From Vigna angularis (lineage: Eukaryota > Streptophyta > Magnoliopsida > Fabales > Fabaceae): a stretch of DNA of 64,000 nucleotides. This document shows positions 1 to 9,374 of this stretch, one piece after another. The notes beneath the pieces are model-generated. The model was not told where the DNA came from. It did no database searches and worked only from the letters and a program-made list of their open reading frames with translations. The position numbers and the translations under genes are program-made. Position 1 is the first letter of the stretch. The number at the start of each line of letters is the position of its first letter. Location of the stretch: assembly GCF_016808095.1 (NCBI RefSeq), contig NC_068976.1, positions 888,001-952,000 on the forward strand, given 5' to 3'.

Positions 1-250
1 GGAAATGGGAAGAAATTTTCAGTAACATCCATCAGTAGATGTTAGCAATGACATCCATCAGCAGATGTCTAAATCACCTAGCACCCATCAGTAGATGTTA
101 ATAATTTTTTTTATTTTTATTTTTTTATTTTTTTATTTTTTTATTTTTTTATTTTTATTTTTATTTTTTTTTTGAAAAAGGAGATGACCGGCACTGTGAC
201 AACAGTTTCGGTGGCAACGACCGAAACTGTTGCTACAGGAAAAAACATTT
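1..250. repeat. Direct repeat copy 1 (250 bp)
   Basis: This segment matches 7899-8148 at a constant offset of 7,898 bases, with no difference seen by eye. It contains three copies of a word like CATCCATCAGTAGATGT, a long run of A(T)5-7 units (about 100-175), and a perfect 13-bp inverted repeat with a 7-nt loop at 200-232. The match stops at 250, four bases before a TATA box. By comparison with the second copy it belongs to the 3' internal part of the minus-strand gag element. Confidence 0.9.
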
Positions 251-253
251 GGC

Positions 254-262
254 TATAAATAG
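254..262 (+). promoter_or_regulatory. TATA box of the WUS-like gene
   Basis: TATAAATAG lies about 30 bases before a CT-rich stretch that looks like a plant transcript start (about 285). The leader from there to 441 has no ATG and ends CTGCAG before GTAAGT, a strong 5' splice site. The promoter sits immediately after the end of the 250-bp repeat, so the repeat would be the proximal upstream sequence. No start-site data are available. Confidence 0.6.
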
Positions 263-284
263 GCCATTATCGGCGTCCGAGCGG

Positions 285-1106
285 CATTTCTGACTGCCCT
301 GCTCTCTCTCTACTCCTCTCTTCTCTCTCTTTTCTCCCACTCTCTCCTCTGAGCGTCTGGAGTCTGCACGGAGCCTCTGCCACCGTGCCATCTGAAGAGT
401 CTGAGATCGGTGAGGAGCCTCTGCAAGCCCTTCTTCTGCAGGTAAGTCCTCTTTCCTTACTTCTTTCTTTCATGTAATTTCTTTCTTCTTTTCTTTCTGC
501 CTCTTTTCCTTTCCTGCTTTCTTTTTCCTGCTTTTCCATCTTTCCAGCTTTCCAGTCTTTCATTTCATCATTTTTTTTCTTCTGCCGATTATTTTCAATT
601 TCCTGCTTTCCTTATTTTTCTTCTCTGTCCTGCTTCTTTCTTCCCCTTTTCAATTTTTTTTCATTTTTTGAAACTTAAAACACTTAAACACATAAAACAC
701 AACTGTCTTAAAATTTAAGGGGTATATCGGCTGGAAACCAGACGTTAATCTCCCTTCGTTTGAAGGTATGGCAGAGACAATCGGGTAGAACAACGCCACG
801 TACCCCACTTAAAACTAAATAAACACAGAAACATAATATACAAGAACAATATGGACAAGGACAACTGGACATAGATCCGATTAGGACCCTTTTGCAAGGA
901 CCGTGAAACAGATATGAGACCAGACACAGAAATATCAAAGACTGACAGGACAAAATAAATCTAAAAGGAAACAAAAACAAATAAAGAAAACACAAAACTA
1001 AGAATCTAATTTTTTATGCTTTTTGTTGTTTTTGTTCTTTTTATATATCATTTTTTTTTATTTTATTATTATTTTTTTTTTTATGTTTTAGAATACCTCG
1101 AGAGGA
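285..1106 (+). other. 5' UTR exon and leader intron of the WUS-like gene
   Basis: The predicted non-coding exon is about 285-441. The intron is 442-1091 (650 bp), opening with GTAAGT and closing after a T-rich tract with TTTTAG. The coding exon then starts with a 15-nt leader before ATG ATG at 1107. No ATG occurs in the spliced leader. The ends of the exon are inferred from sequence only. Confidence 0.55.
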
Positions 1107-1648
1107 ATGATGAGTGAGATGGAATCAAAGAGATACACCAGTCAGCGGTGGCGTCCTACAGATGATCAGGTCAAGATGATGACCAACATCTACAATTATG
1201 GGGTTACCCATCCAAGCAGAGCGCAAGTCGTCGAGATCACGTCTCGACTAAGGACCTTCGGAGATGCCAGCGAATACAACGTGCACTGCTGGTTCAACAA
1301 CCATGGCAATCGGGTCAGGCGCTGGCAAGCAGAGATAGACCCCACTGGCATTATCTTTTCAATGTTGCCGCTATATATGTATGGTAAGAACTCTGATCAT
1401 ACCTCTATTTTTATTGATTTTTTTTTCCTCTTCAATTATTAACACAAGTTTTTTTTTTGTTGAAAGAATATGACTGGGTGATTATGAGGGCACCGAGGCT
1501 GCTGGATCTGTTCCCCATTCCCATCATCATCGACGACGACAGAGATGAACGACAAATCCCGCCACCTATGCCCCCTGCATTCCGCACCAGAGCTCCCTCG
1601 ACGGAGCTTACCTTAAGACCGCCACCCAGTAACCACTTTCGTTTTTGA
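1107..1648 (+). CDS. Small WUSCHEL-related homeobox protein, two coding exons, inside a retroelement
   Basis: Coding exons are 1107-1383 and 1467-1648. The 83-bp intron (GTAAGA...GAAAG) is phase 1, and splicing joins the frames exactly to give 152 residues. Residues about 13-75 form a WOX-type homeodomain: RW at its start, PS before helix 2, ITSRLR, and W-F-N-N-H in helix 3. WOX proteins normally have Q at homeodomain position 50; here it is N, and the next basic residue (usually K or R53) is G. After the intron comes LLDLFPI, matching the WUS box (TLxLFP) except for the first T. Near the C-terminus is STELTLRP, resembling the EAR repression motif (LELTL) with the first L changed. An acidic DDDRDER and a proline-rich stretch lie between. 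WUS-clade proteins are nuclear transcription factors; DNA binding by this one is unproven. The gene lies antisense to the gag frame of the host element. No stops or frameshifts are seen. Confidence 0.72.
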
Positions 1649-2307
1649 AGTTTAATGTTTATTTATTTATTTTTTTTTATGTTTTTGTTGGCCGAGTGTG
1701 GCCAGAATAAGGACTGTAATATGTACACTTAATTTTTTATGTTTTTAATTTTTTTATGTTTTTTTTATGGTCTGTAATATTAACGATCAGTAATGATCGA
1801 CCCCCGAACAACTTTATTTTCATATATATCTACTGCAATTTTATTTTCAGATCTGTTAAATCTCCATTTCTCCATTACTGTAATTTTTGCATTGATGAAT
1901 GAAATATTTTCTTAGTCTAAAAATTTTCAATCAAAAATCTGTATGAGACAACTAAGAAAATATATTTACAATGAAGAAAATAAGGAAAAAAAATAAGATC
2001 TGAAGTGAAAATTTTCAATGAATTATTGGTATGAAATAATAAGAAACAGAGGGCCGAAAAAATCATGGACTACGCAAAACAATTTTTTTTTTCTTTTAAA
2101 TTTTTGATTTTTTTTTAAGGATAACAATTCGAAAACTAAGAAAAAAAGAAATATACATATCAGAACAAAGATTTTTGCACGCTTAAAACAAAATATTTTA
2201 TCACAAAATTTTTTTTTTTTTATTTATTTTTTTTAAAAAAAGATAATAATTCGAAAACTAATAAAGAAAAAAAAAGAAAAACAAACATAAAAGAAAACAA
2301 AATGCAG
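1649..2307. other. 3' flank of the WUS-like gene
   Basis: AT-rich sequence with long T and A runs and several AATAA-like words that could serve as poly(A) signals. No coding sequence is supported. It separates the WUS-like gene from the end of the gag element's coding region on the other strand. Confidence 0.5.
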
Positions 2308-2449
2308 AATCTCCCCCAGACCACACTTAAACTACAATGTCCTAAACGTGTTCTAAGCATAAGATCATCAATTAAAACACTAAACAGATAAAGGACAAAT
2401 GCAATAAAAGTAGGAAAACGGGGAAGAAAGAAAAAGAAAACTCCCCTGG
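2308..2449 (-). repeat. Post-gag conserved segment, first copy
   Basis: Just downstream of gag (minus sense), this holds the words AGACCACACTTAAA, CAATGTCCT and TGCAATAAAA in the same order as at 7793-7900. On the minus strand it reads as a purine-rich TTTAAGTGTGG block. The Athila-type element at 29885-37648 has a related block just after its pol (32641-32670). The segment therefore occurs on both sides of the WUS-like gene in the inferred element. Confidence 0.6.
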
Positions 2450-3916
2450 TCAGGGTGGCAGTTGCCAATTTTGGATTTGTAGGGAGATGTTCTTCTCTTC
2501 AGGATCCAGCATGAAATTGTTGAGGACGAACTGCTTCATCCTCCAGATTTGATCAAGCAGTGAAATGTCTTCCACGACTGGATCCAAACAATTATTGTTG
2601 ATGACTAGATTTAACAGGTGCCTGTTGATGTTGAAATCGTTCTGGGTGCTCGCACCTCTGTCTTCAATTGTGGGTGTCTGCTCATCAAGTTTATACGTAC
2701 CTCCTGCAACATGGTTAGTGCAATTTGGCACTGCAGAAATTTCATGTAGGGGTATAACACCCAATCCCAATGTAATAGGCTGAACCTTAGATACATCCTC
2801 AGAACATGAATCAATTTTAATTTCAGAAACATTATCTACCACAAATTCAGATTCATGTTCAGTGCATGGATAAGAAGTATTCAGATATGATGGCAAAAAT
2901 TGGTTCTCATTATGCATAGAGGGAAAATTAAAATCATGCTCAGCAACAATATAGTCATCCGCATACATATCAACAACATAATTATTAACAACATAATCAT
3001 GAATAGCATAATCATACTGAGGTATGCTTACCTCCACTTCCTTGAAGATTTGAAAAGTAGTGGAAGATGAAATTGGTCTACCTAGGTCAGAATTACTGCT
3101 TATTCTTGCTTGGGCCTCAAAATGTTCATCAGCAGTCTCCTCAGGTGCAAGAGTGGCCATCTGCCCGATCTGATCACTCAGATTCTGCATGGCAGCTTGA
3201 GTTTCCTGCTGGATCTTCATGCTCTCTTGCTTGAACTTTAGATTCTGCATGGTTATCTGCTCCAATAACTCCTGCAATGTGGGCTCAGAAGTTGAAGGCT
3301 GAGAAGCTATTTGGGCAGGAGCATCATACTGTTGAGTCTCGTATTGCTGGACTATTGGAGGCATAAAAGTGCTATGGAATGGTGGTTCTAGATAATGATC
3401 TTGTGGAGCATTGTACCATCCCAAGTTAGGGTCATTCCATCCAGGACCATTGTTGTATCCATCTTGCACAGGGGAAAATTTGCTCAGAAATTTTTCCTCA
3501 AGATCTTCCCATCTAGTAATGAGCACTGGAGGAAGAGAGTCTTTCCAATCCTTTGCTGCTCCTTCTAATGAGTGCGGGAATGCCCTTAAGAAAACTAGAT
3601 TATCCGGAACATTTGGAAGTTTCATTGAAGAGCAAATTCGATAAAACCTATCCAAATGTTCATATGGGCATTCATCCGAAAGTCCATGAAAATGGGGTAG
3701 CAAATTTATCAGTCCAGTGGTGAGAACTAAATGATCACCATCCTCAGTAGGTGGAACCGGCTCCCAAAGGGAGCTCTCAGAAGTTTGAGGATGAGACATA
3801 TTGTTCTCATCATAGAAATCAGCATAATTATAATTAGAGTACCAAGCAGAAGGAAAATCATAATTGGAGACATTTGCAGAATAAGCACTATTCACATAAT
3901 CAAAATAGGTAGACAT
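2450..3916 (-). CDS. Gag-like protein of a non-autonomous Athila-type Ty3/gypsy element
   Basis: A 488-residue open frame. The ATG at 3916 is preferred because the frame upstream has only a TTG. The N-terminus is rich in Y, N and S. Residues about 60-150 contain the retroviral-type gag core (HLDRFYRICSSMK, LRAFPHSLEGAAKDW, FLSKFSP), as in Athila/Calypso gag. This is followed by a Q/P-rich segment, a coiled-coil-like QEL..QITMQ..KFKQE stretch and LSDQIGQMA. The C-terminal third is acidic and unlike known gag. There is no CCHC finger, protease, reverse transcriptase or integrase, so any movement would need enzymes from a relative. A primer site lies 380 bp upstream in the same orientation. The frame is intact, which argues for a fairly young element. 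Confidence 0.75.
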   Translation of the reverse strand: MSTYFDYVNSAYSANVSNYDFPSAWYSNYNYADFYDENNMSHPQTSESSLWEPVPPTEDGDHLVLTTGLINLLPHFHGLSDECPYEHLDRFYRICSSMKLPNVPDNLVFLRAFPHSLEGAAKDWKDSLPPVLITRWEDLEEKFLSKFSPVQDGYNNGPGWNDPNLGWYNAPQDHYLEPPFHSTFMPPIVQQYETQQYDAPAQIASQPSTSEPTLQELLEQITMQNLKFKQESMKIQQETQAAMQNLSDQIGQMATLAPEETADEHFEAQARISSNSDLGRPISSSTTFQIFKEVEVSIPQYDYAIHDYVVNNYVVDMYADDYIVAEHDFNFPSMHNENQFLPSYLNTSYPCTEHESEFVVDNVSEIKIDSCSEDVSKVQPITLGLGVIPLHEISAVPNCTNHVAGGTYKLDEQTPTIEDRGASTQNDFNINRHLLNLVINNNCLDPVVEDISLLDQIWRMKQFVLNNFMLDPEEKNISLQIQNWQLPP

Positions 3917-4295
3917 TGAAAAATAAAAATAAAACAAATAAAAACTAAATACTAAAAATTACAAAAGAAATAAATCACAACACATTTATACATGTTACAC
4001 GCACACAAAAGACAGAACATAATAATTATTTTTTAAATTTTTTTTTAATTAATAGACATAATACAAAACACAACACAATAAAAATATAAAAGACAAAACA
4101 TATATTACAACCACGTAATAAAACAAAAACAGTAAAAATCTAAAACAAGAACCTGGACTAAAGTGACAACGCCGCCAAAATTTGCTGAAGGTGTCGTTGT
4201 CGCCTACAAAAATACAAAACACAAAACACACAAAACATACATATTAACAAAACAAAAATTTACACAACAAAAATCTAAAACCAAACCGTCATTGG

Positions 4296-4313
4296 TCCCC
4301 GGCAACGGCGCCA
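4296..4313 (-). promoter_or_regulatory. Primer binding site, tRNA-Asp type
   Basis: On the minus strand it reads TGGCGCCGTTGCCGGGGA, complementary to the 3' end of plant tRNA-Asp, the usual primer of Athila/Calypso-type elements. It lies five bases from the LTR end at 4319 and fixes the element's orientation. Confidence 0.9.
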
Positions 4314-4318
4314 AAATT

Positions 4319-6481
4319 TGATACGACTGTCGCGGTCATACAAATTTGATACACGAAATTAATGCAGTATATTACTAGGAAGTGATTCCTAGGTCATCTC
4401 TCAAGGACCAATTTTTGGGTTCAGTCTCAGATTTTAACACGAAGTGGGGGGGGGGGTGTTTTTGTGATTTTTGGTTGCGGTAAAATTAAAATGGACTGGA
4501 AATTAAATAAAACCGAATTTAAAAACGTTTGAAATAAATTTTAAAGATTGTAAAACCAAATGGTAAAAACGGAACAGTAAATATGCAGAAACGGTAAAAT
4601 TAAAAGCACTGAAAATGAAATTCATCAAAAAGCTTTAACATTAAAAATAAAGTTCTTGAATACTACACGTAAAAACTGAAAATAAATTAAACAGTATAAT
4701 GTAACACACTCCTGCATTCAGAAATAAAATTACATTGCATTTGTTTGAAATGGAAATGAAAGAGCTTGCTACTGGAAAAGAAAAGGAAGAGGCAGAAGCC
4801 TCCTCCCAGACCATGAGTTTCTTACACTACACCTAAAAACTAATGCTAAAATCTCCGCTCAAAAATCCCTCCTCATTCTCTGCTTCTGCTTGCATTTTAT
4901 AGTGTCAACACTCTCAACATCCTCCTTCAATTCAACAATTTGGATTGGCAGCCCGTGAACAAATGTAAAACCGTGACCTTCTTTTGATTCAATGTGGTCC
5001 CCTCCTTTTCCATTTCAATCAGCTGAATCATCCTTTTTCAATTCAGCAATTTTGGCCGTGATCCCCACCTCTTCTTGCTACTGACCGTGAGCTTCCCCTG
5101 GACACTCCAAGATGTGCGTGTGGCTGGTTGCAATGCTACAACAAGAGCTTCTTCATCAATCTCATGGTGCTTATTGCTGCTGCCCATTTTCCTTGTGAAG
5201 CCAACTCTTCTCTCTTCACTCTTCTAAGCAGCCATGGCAGCGTGCTCCTCTGGCTTCTTCGTCCAGCCTAGTTCCTCACAGCACATGAAAGAACTCCACC
5301 ACTACTTGTGTTTTCCGTGACACCACCAGCTCTTTTCTTCTCTGCTACTAAACTGTCGTACCGTTTGAAATGCTGGATGGTGCAGTGCTTCCTTAATGCT
5401 CCTAGATGTGTGGCTGGACTTCTTCTATGGTGCAGCCGTGACACTTCCTTTCATTCGGTAGTGGCTTCAAGATGTTGTACTGCTGGCAGTGTGTAATCAC
5501 CACTGCTGGACCGTGTTGAAGATGGCTACTGGGATAAGATGATTCTCGTTGGCAGCTTCCACACTTCCCAGCTCTCGGTGGTTGTTCCAAGCTGGATGCT
5601 CTTCTTCTCCAATCAGCCGTAGCCTCCATGCTTCCAAGCTGCTGGACATGACTGGTGCGGCTACAGTGAAGTGCCATGCCTCTAGATCAACTCCCATGAA
5701 TCACCATGCTTGCTGGACCAAGTGTCTTCAATCAAGCTGGATGTATGCACCCCTAGTGGACCAAGGTGGAGGTTTTCCCGTGAGCTCTTCTTCTCCTAGT
5801 TGGGCGTGATGGTAGCTGCATCTGCTGCACACATTGAGGCTGGACCGTGAGCTGCTTCTTTAGAGATTTTCTTCAATCAAATTAATTAAGGGTCCCTCCA
5901 ATTTGTTGATTCTGAAATGTTAAGCTTCTAAGTGGTGGTCCCCTTTTTCTGTCTCCCACTTCCAAATAGAATAAAAGATTTCTTCATTTTGTCTTATGCT
6001 ATGTCATTCCTCACGTGAAGGTGTTGCCAAAGATGTAACCCATAATGCTATACTCCGTTTCACGTGTGGCCATTCAAGCAATGCATCACTTCCTTCTTTT
6101 TTTTTTCTTTCAAAATATAAAATATGTGCTTCCATAAATTTCGTGACCGTAAATTTCCTGAGACCTGTTGTGTGTCTCCCATGGCCAATGTGCTCTTTTA
6201 TTTATCAAAGAAAAAGACATCTCCAAATACTCAAATTACAAAATGAAAGTAACATAACTTTTCTCATGCACTCCAAATGTTCTAAAATATTATCCAACAA
6301 TTTTCCTTTAATTAATAATGAAAATAATAAGCTCAGATAATTCAAATTAATTAAAATAAGAATTTCTGATCAAATTACGCACAATTAACGAAAACGGAAT
6401 AATATCGAACATTTAAACACAATTCCCCGGTTAATTCTAGTACAATAAACTAAGTGAAGTGAAGAAAATAATGATTCATCA
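4319..6481 (-). mobile_element. LTR of the gag-only element (2.16 kb)
   Basis: In plus coordinates the LTR runs from TGATACGACT to ATTCATCA, i.e. TGATGAAT...CGTATCA on its own strand. The tRNA-Asp primer site adjoins one end. A purine-rich tract (minus sense AAGTGTGGTCTATTT) adjoins the other. One LTR therefore has a 5'-type inner edge on the left and a 3'-type inner edge on the right, as in a tandem LTR-internal-LTR-internal array. Open frames inside (5402-5697, 5549-5809) have no family resemblance and look like chance. A poly-G run lies near 4446. Confidence 0.8.
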
Positions 6482-7898
6482 AAATAGACCACACTTAGTC
6501 TTTTGTACTCCTAGGCAAAATTAAGACGCAAATCAGGGAATGGTTCAAAGAACCTCGAAGGAGTGACACAAACGCAACATACAGAAAATAAAGACTCACA
6601 AGAAAACAAAGAATTTACATAATTTTCAAGAATTCTGGACAGGGAAAAGAAATAGAAATTATCCAACACAAATCAAATTGAGCACATACTTACAGAAATC
6701 ATCCAAGCAATTCAAAACATAGCAAAATAATTAATCAGTTCAAGAGGTGATTTAAAAATAACAAAATCTCACAGATGCACTATAGTGTTTCTCTCAAGTG
6801 TCTAGGGTAAATAATTTCAACTCAATGTACTCAAGAAAACAAACACAAGTAGACTTGGCAAGTTTCTAATATCAACACTTAAATCATACGCATGTTCAGA
6901 TCAAAAGGTCTTTTATGGGTTGTAATGGGGCCAAGGACAGAGGAAGATAAAATATGGGAAAGTAGCTACAACCCTGAAGAAATAGAGGAGCAATGGGGAA
7001 CAAGTGTAAACACAGTGAAATAACACCCAAACCTCTAATTCAATCCTCTTATTGACTTCGTTATTCACAAAATTATTTTTCAATCATTTTTTCAGTTTTT
7101 TTTTTTTTTTTTGCGTTCAATTGTAAGAGACAAAATACACAATATATTTACAAAAATGAAACACGAAGAAGAACCAACTTGCCAATTCACTAGAATCCCC
7201 AGGAAGACCACACTTGTTCCCAAAACATTTCTAAAGCTCCAAAATTTCCTAAGGTTTAGATAGTCATGGTTTTTCACTTAGGACTATAGTATGAGCTTCA
7301 AAACAAAGAAATGGATACATTATAGGCTCAAAGGGGTTAGCAAAGGATAATAACCAGGTAGGCTTATTTGGCTAAAGAGGTTCAAGAACAAAAATGCCTT
7401 TATCACGTCTGAACATGCATATCAATCAAGTATATCTAAAAGAATCAAGCCAAGGCATATGTGCAAGCATTCAAGATACATATCACACAAGAAAGAAAAT
7501 TAAGTGGCTCAAATCTCACACAGGGTATTCGTCACAATCAAATCAACCTCTCAAACGCATAATCATCTTTCCAAGCAGAGAAAAACAAGGATTACAATCT
7601 ATAAGTATTAAATAAGTGAAGGAAAAATCTACAACTTAGATCATCCAGAAATCAAGAGAAAAATGTAAAATTTATTGCACACAAAACTCGATAAAAATAA
7701 CTTAAAACAGAAAAAATTTAACACTCAAAAACACAAAATTTAACACACAAAATACATACTAACAGAAACTAACAGAAAAATCAAAAATTCTCCCCAGTAG
7801 ACCACACTTAAATCACACAATGTCCTCAGTGTGTTACAATCATCAGATTAACAATTTCAGAGCAGTCAAATAATATAGACAAGTGCAATAAAAAGTTA
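6482..7898 (-). mobile_element. 3' internal region of a second, tandem copy of the gag-only element
   Basis: It begins with the polypurine tract next to the LTR and continues as A-rich non-coding sequence with no supportable gene. At 7793-7898 it carries the second copy of the post-gag conserved segment (AGACCACACTTAAA, CAATGTCCT, TGCAATAAAA). It leads directly into the second copy of the 250-bp repeat, so 7898 down to 6482 probably shows what lies left of base 1 in the first copy. Confidence 0.6.
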
Positions 7899-8148
7899 GG
7901 AAATGGGAAGAAATTTTCAGTAACATCCATCAGTAGATGTTAGCAATGACATCCATCAGCAGATGTCTAAATCACCTAGCACCCATCAGTAGATGTTAAT
8001 AATTTTTTTTATTTTTATTTTTTTATTTTTTTATTTTTTTATTTTTTTATTTTTATTTTTATTTTTTTTTTGAAAAAGGAGATGACCGGCACTGTGACAA
8101 CAGTTTCGGTGGCAACGACCGAAACTGTTGCTACAGGAAAAAACATTT
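7899..8148. repeat. Direct repeat copy 2 (250 bp)
   Basis: The same sequence as 1-250, including the 13-bp hairpin (8098-8130). After 8148 the two copies differ completely: here sequence linked to a Tat element follows, whereas copy 1 runs into the TATA box of the WUS-like gene. Copy 2 therefore has no WUS-like gene beside it in this window. Confidence 0.9.
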
Positions 8149-8280
8149 TTGCCACGAGGGGCCAGACGTGTGCTCGGTCTCGACATTGCTACTTCAGATT
8201 GATACCAGGTTTTGATCCAAGAGCAAAAAATTTCATAATAATTTCCAAAGGCATATGTCTTTTGTTTTGAAAACTTTAGG

Positions 8281-9005
8281 TTTACGAGGCAAAAAAATTA
8301 AATGTCTCCAAAAAAAGGAAAATTATAAAATATTGAATATTTTGTTTAACGCATATTTTTGTGAGTAAAAATATCTTGCATAAGAAGGTTTAGTTCTTTC
8401 CCGCTAGATCAGTTGGACCACCTACGTTCAACCTTGTCAAGTTCCAATGACTTTTTATTATAAATTATAAATTATAAAATATTGAACGTTTACTTATTTT
8501 TGTTTAACGCTTATTTTTGTGAGTAAAAATATGATGCACAGGAAGGTTCAGTCCTACATTCAGCCTTGTTAAATTCTAATGACTTTTTATTATAAATTAT
8601 AAATTATAAAATATTGAAGTGTTTGCTTTATTTAACGCATATTTTTGAGAGTAAAAATATCTTGCACAAGAAGGTTTAGTCCCTTCCCGCTCGATCAGGT
8701 TGACCACTACATTCAACCTTGTCCGGTTGCAACAACTTTTCATTATAAATTATAAATTATAAAATATTGAAGTGTTTGCTTTATTTTGTTTAACGCATAT
8801 TTTTGAGTAAAAATATCATGCACAGGAAGGTTCAGTCCTACGTTCAACCTTGTCAAGTTCTAATTGCTTTTCATTATAAATTATAAATTATAAAATATTG
8901 AAGCATTTGCCTTATTTTTGTGAGTCAAAATATCTTGCACAAGAAGGTTCAGTCCCTTCCCGCTCGGCCAGTTAGACCACCTACGTTCAGCCTTGTTAGG
9001 TTTCA
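8281..9005 (+). repeat. Alternating A/B tandem repeats, Tat element 3' region
   Basis: Five diverged units share GTAAAAATAT, AAGGTT(T/C)AGT, CGTTCAACCTTGT and a TATAAATTATAAATTATAAA block (near 8457, 8590, 8742 and 8874). Type A units carry an extra CTTCCCGCTCGATCAG segment; type B units lack it. The order is A-B-A-B-A with spacings of about 133, 152 and 132 bases, so the higher-order unit is near 285 bp. Tandem repeats between pol and the 3' LTR are common in Tat/Ogre elements. Confidence 0.75.
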
Positions 9006-9370
9006 ATGGCTTGGCTCTCGTGCGAGCATCAGTTGGGCACCTCTGCCCTCGTTCAGCGTATCCCGAGCGGTGCCTATTTATATTATTATAGTCAATGTCC
9101 TCATCTATTTTGCAGGTCACAAGGGAGTAAAGGACCTACAACTCATCCATGACACATCCTAATACGGATTTCTCATTTTTGGCCTTCAAATGTTCAATCG
9201 AAGACCAAACGGTCTCATCTTCCTGGCCATCTGGCTTCATAACCTAAACTATTTTTATATTAATTTGATTGGCTACATTTTTCTGACCATTCAAATTCAA
9301 ATTGCTATTTTATCTTCAATGCAGATGACAGGACCCTACGCACAAATCACTCGATTAACCACAACACGCC
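9006..9370 (+). mobile_element. Non-coding 3' internal sequence of a Tat-type element
   Basis: Unique-looking AT-rich sequence between the two tandem-repeat blocks. The short open frames here show no family features. It is assigned to the Tat element only from its position between the repeats and the LTR-like segment. Confidence 0.35.
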
Positions 9371-9374
9371 ACTT

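Noticed and set aside
267..563. 98-codon minus-strand frame over the WUS gene leader
   Set aside because: Low-complexity E/K/R frame from the CT-rich leader. The plus-strand TATA and splice signals explain the region better.
4296..4313. tRNA-Asp gene fragment
   Set aside because: Only the 18 bases of a retroelement primer site are present (likewise at 36112, 39816 and 55400); there is no tRNA body.
5308..5809. Overlapping frames on both strands inside the gag-only element's LTR
   Set aside because: No family features; several frames are open at once and lie within an LTR.
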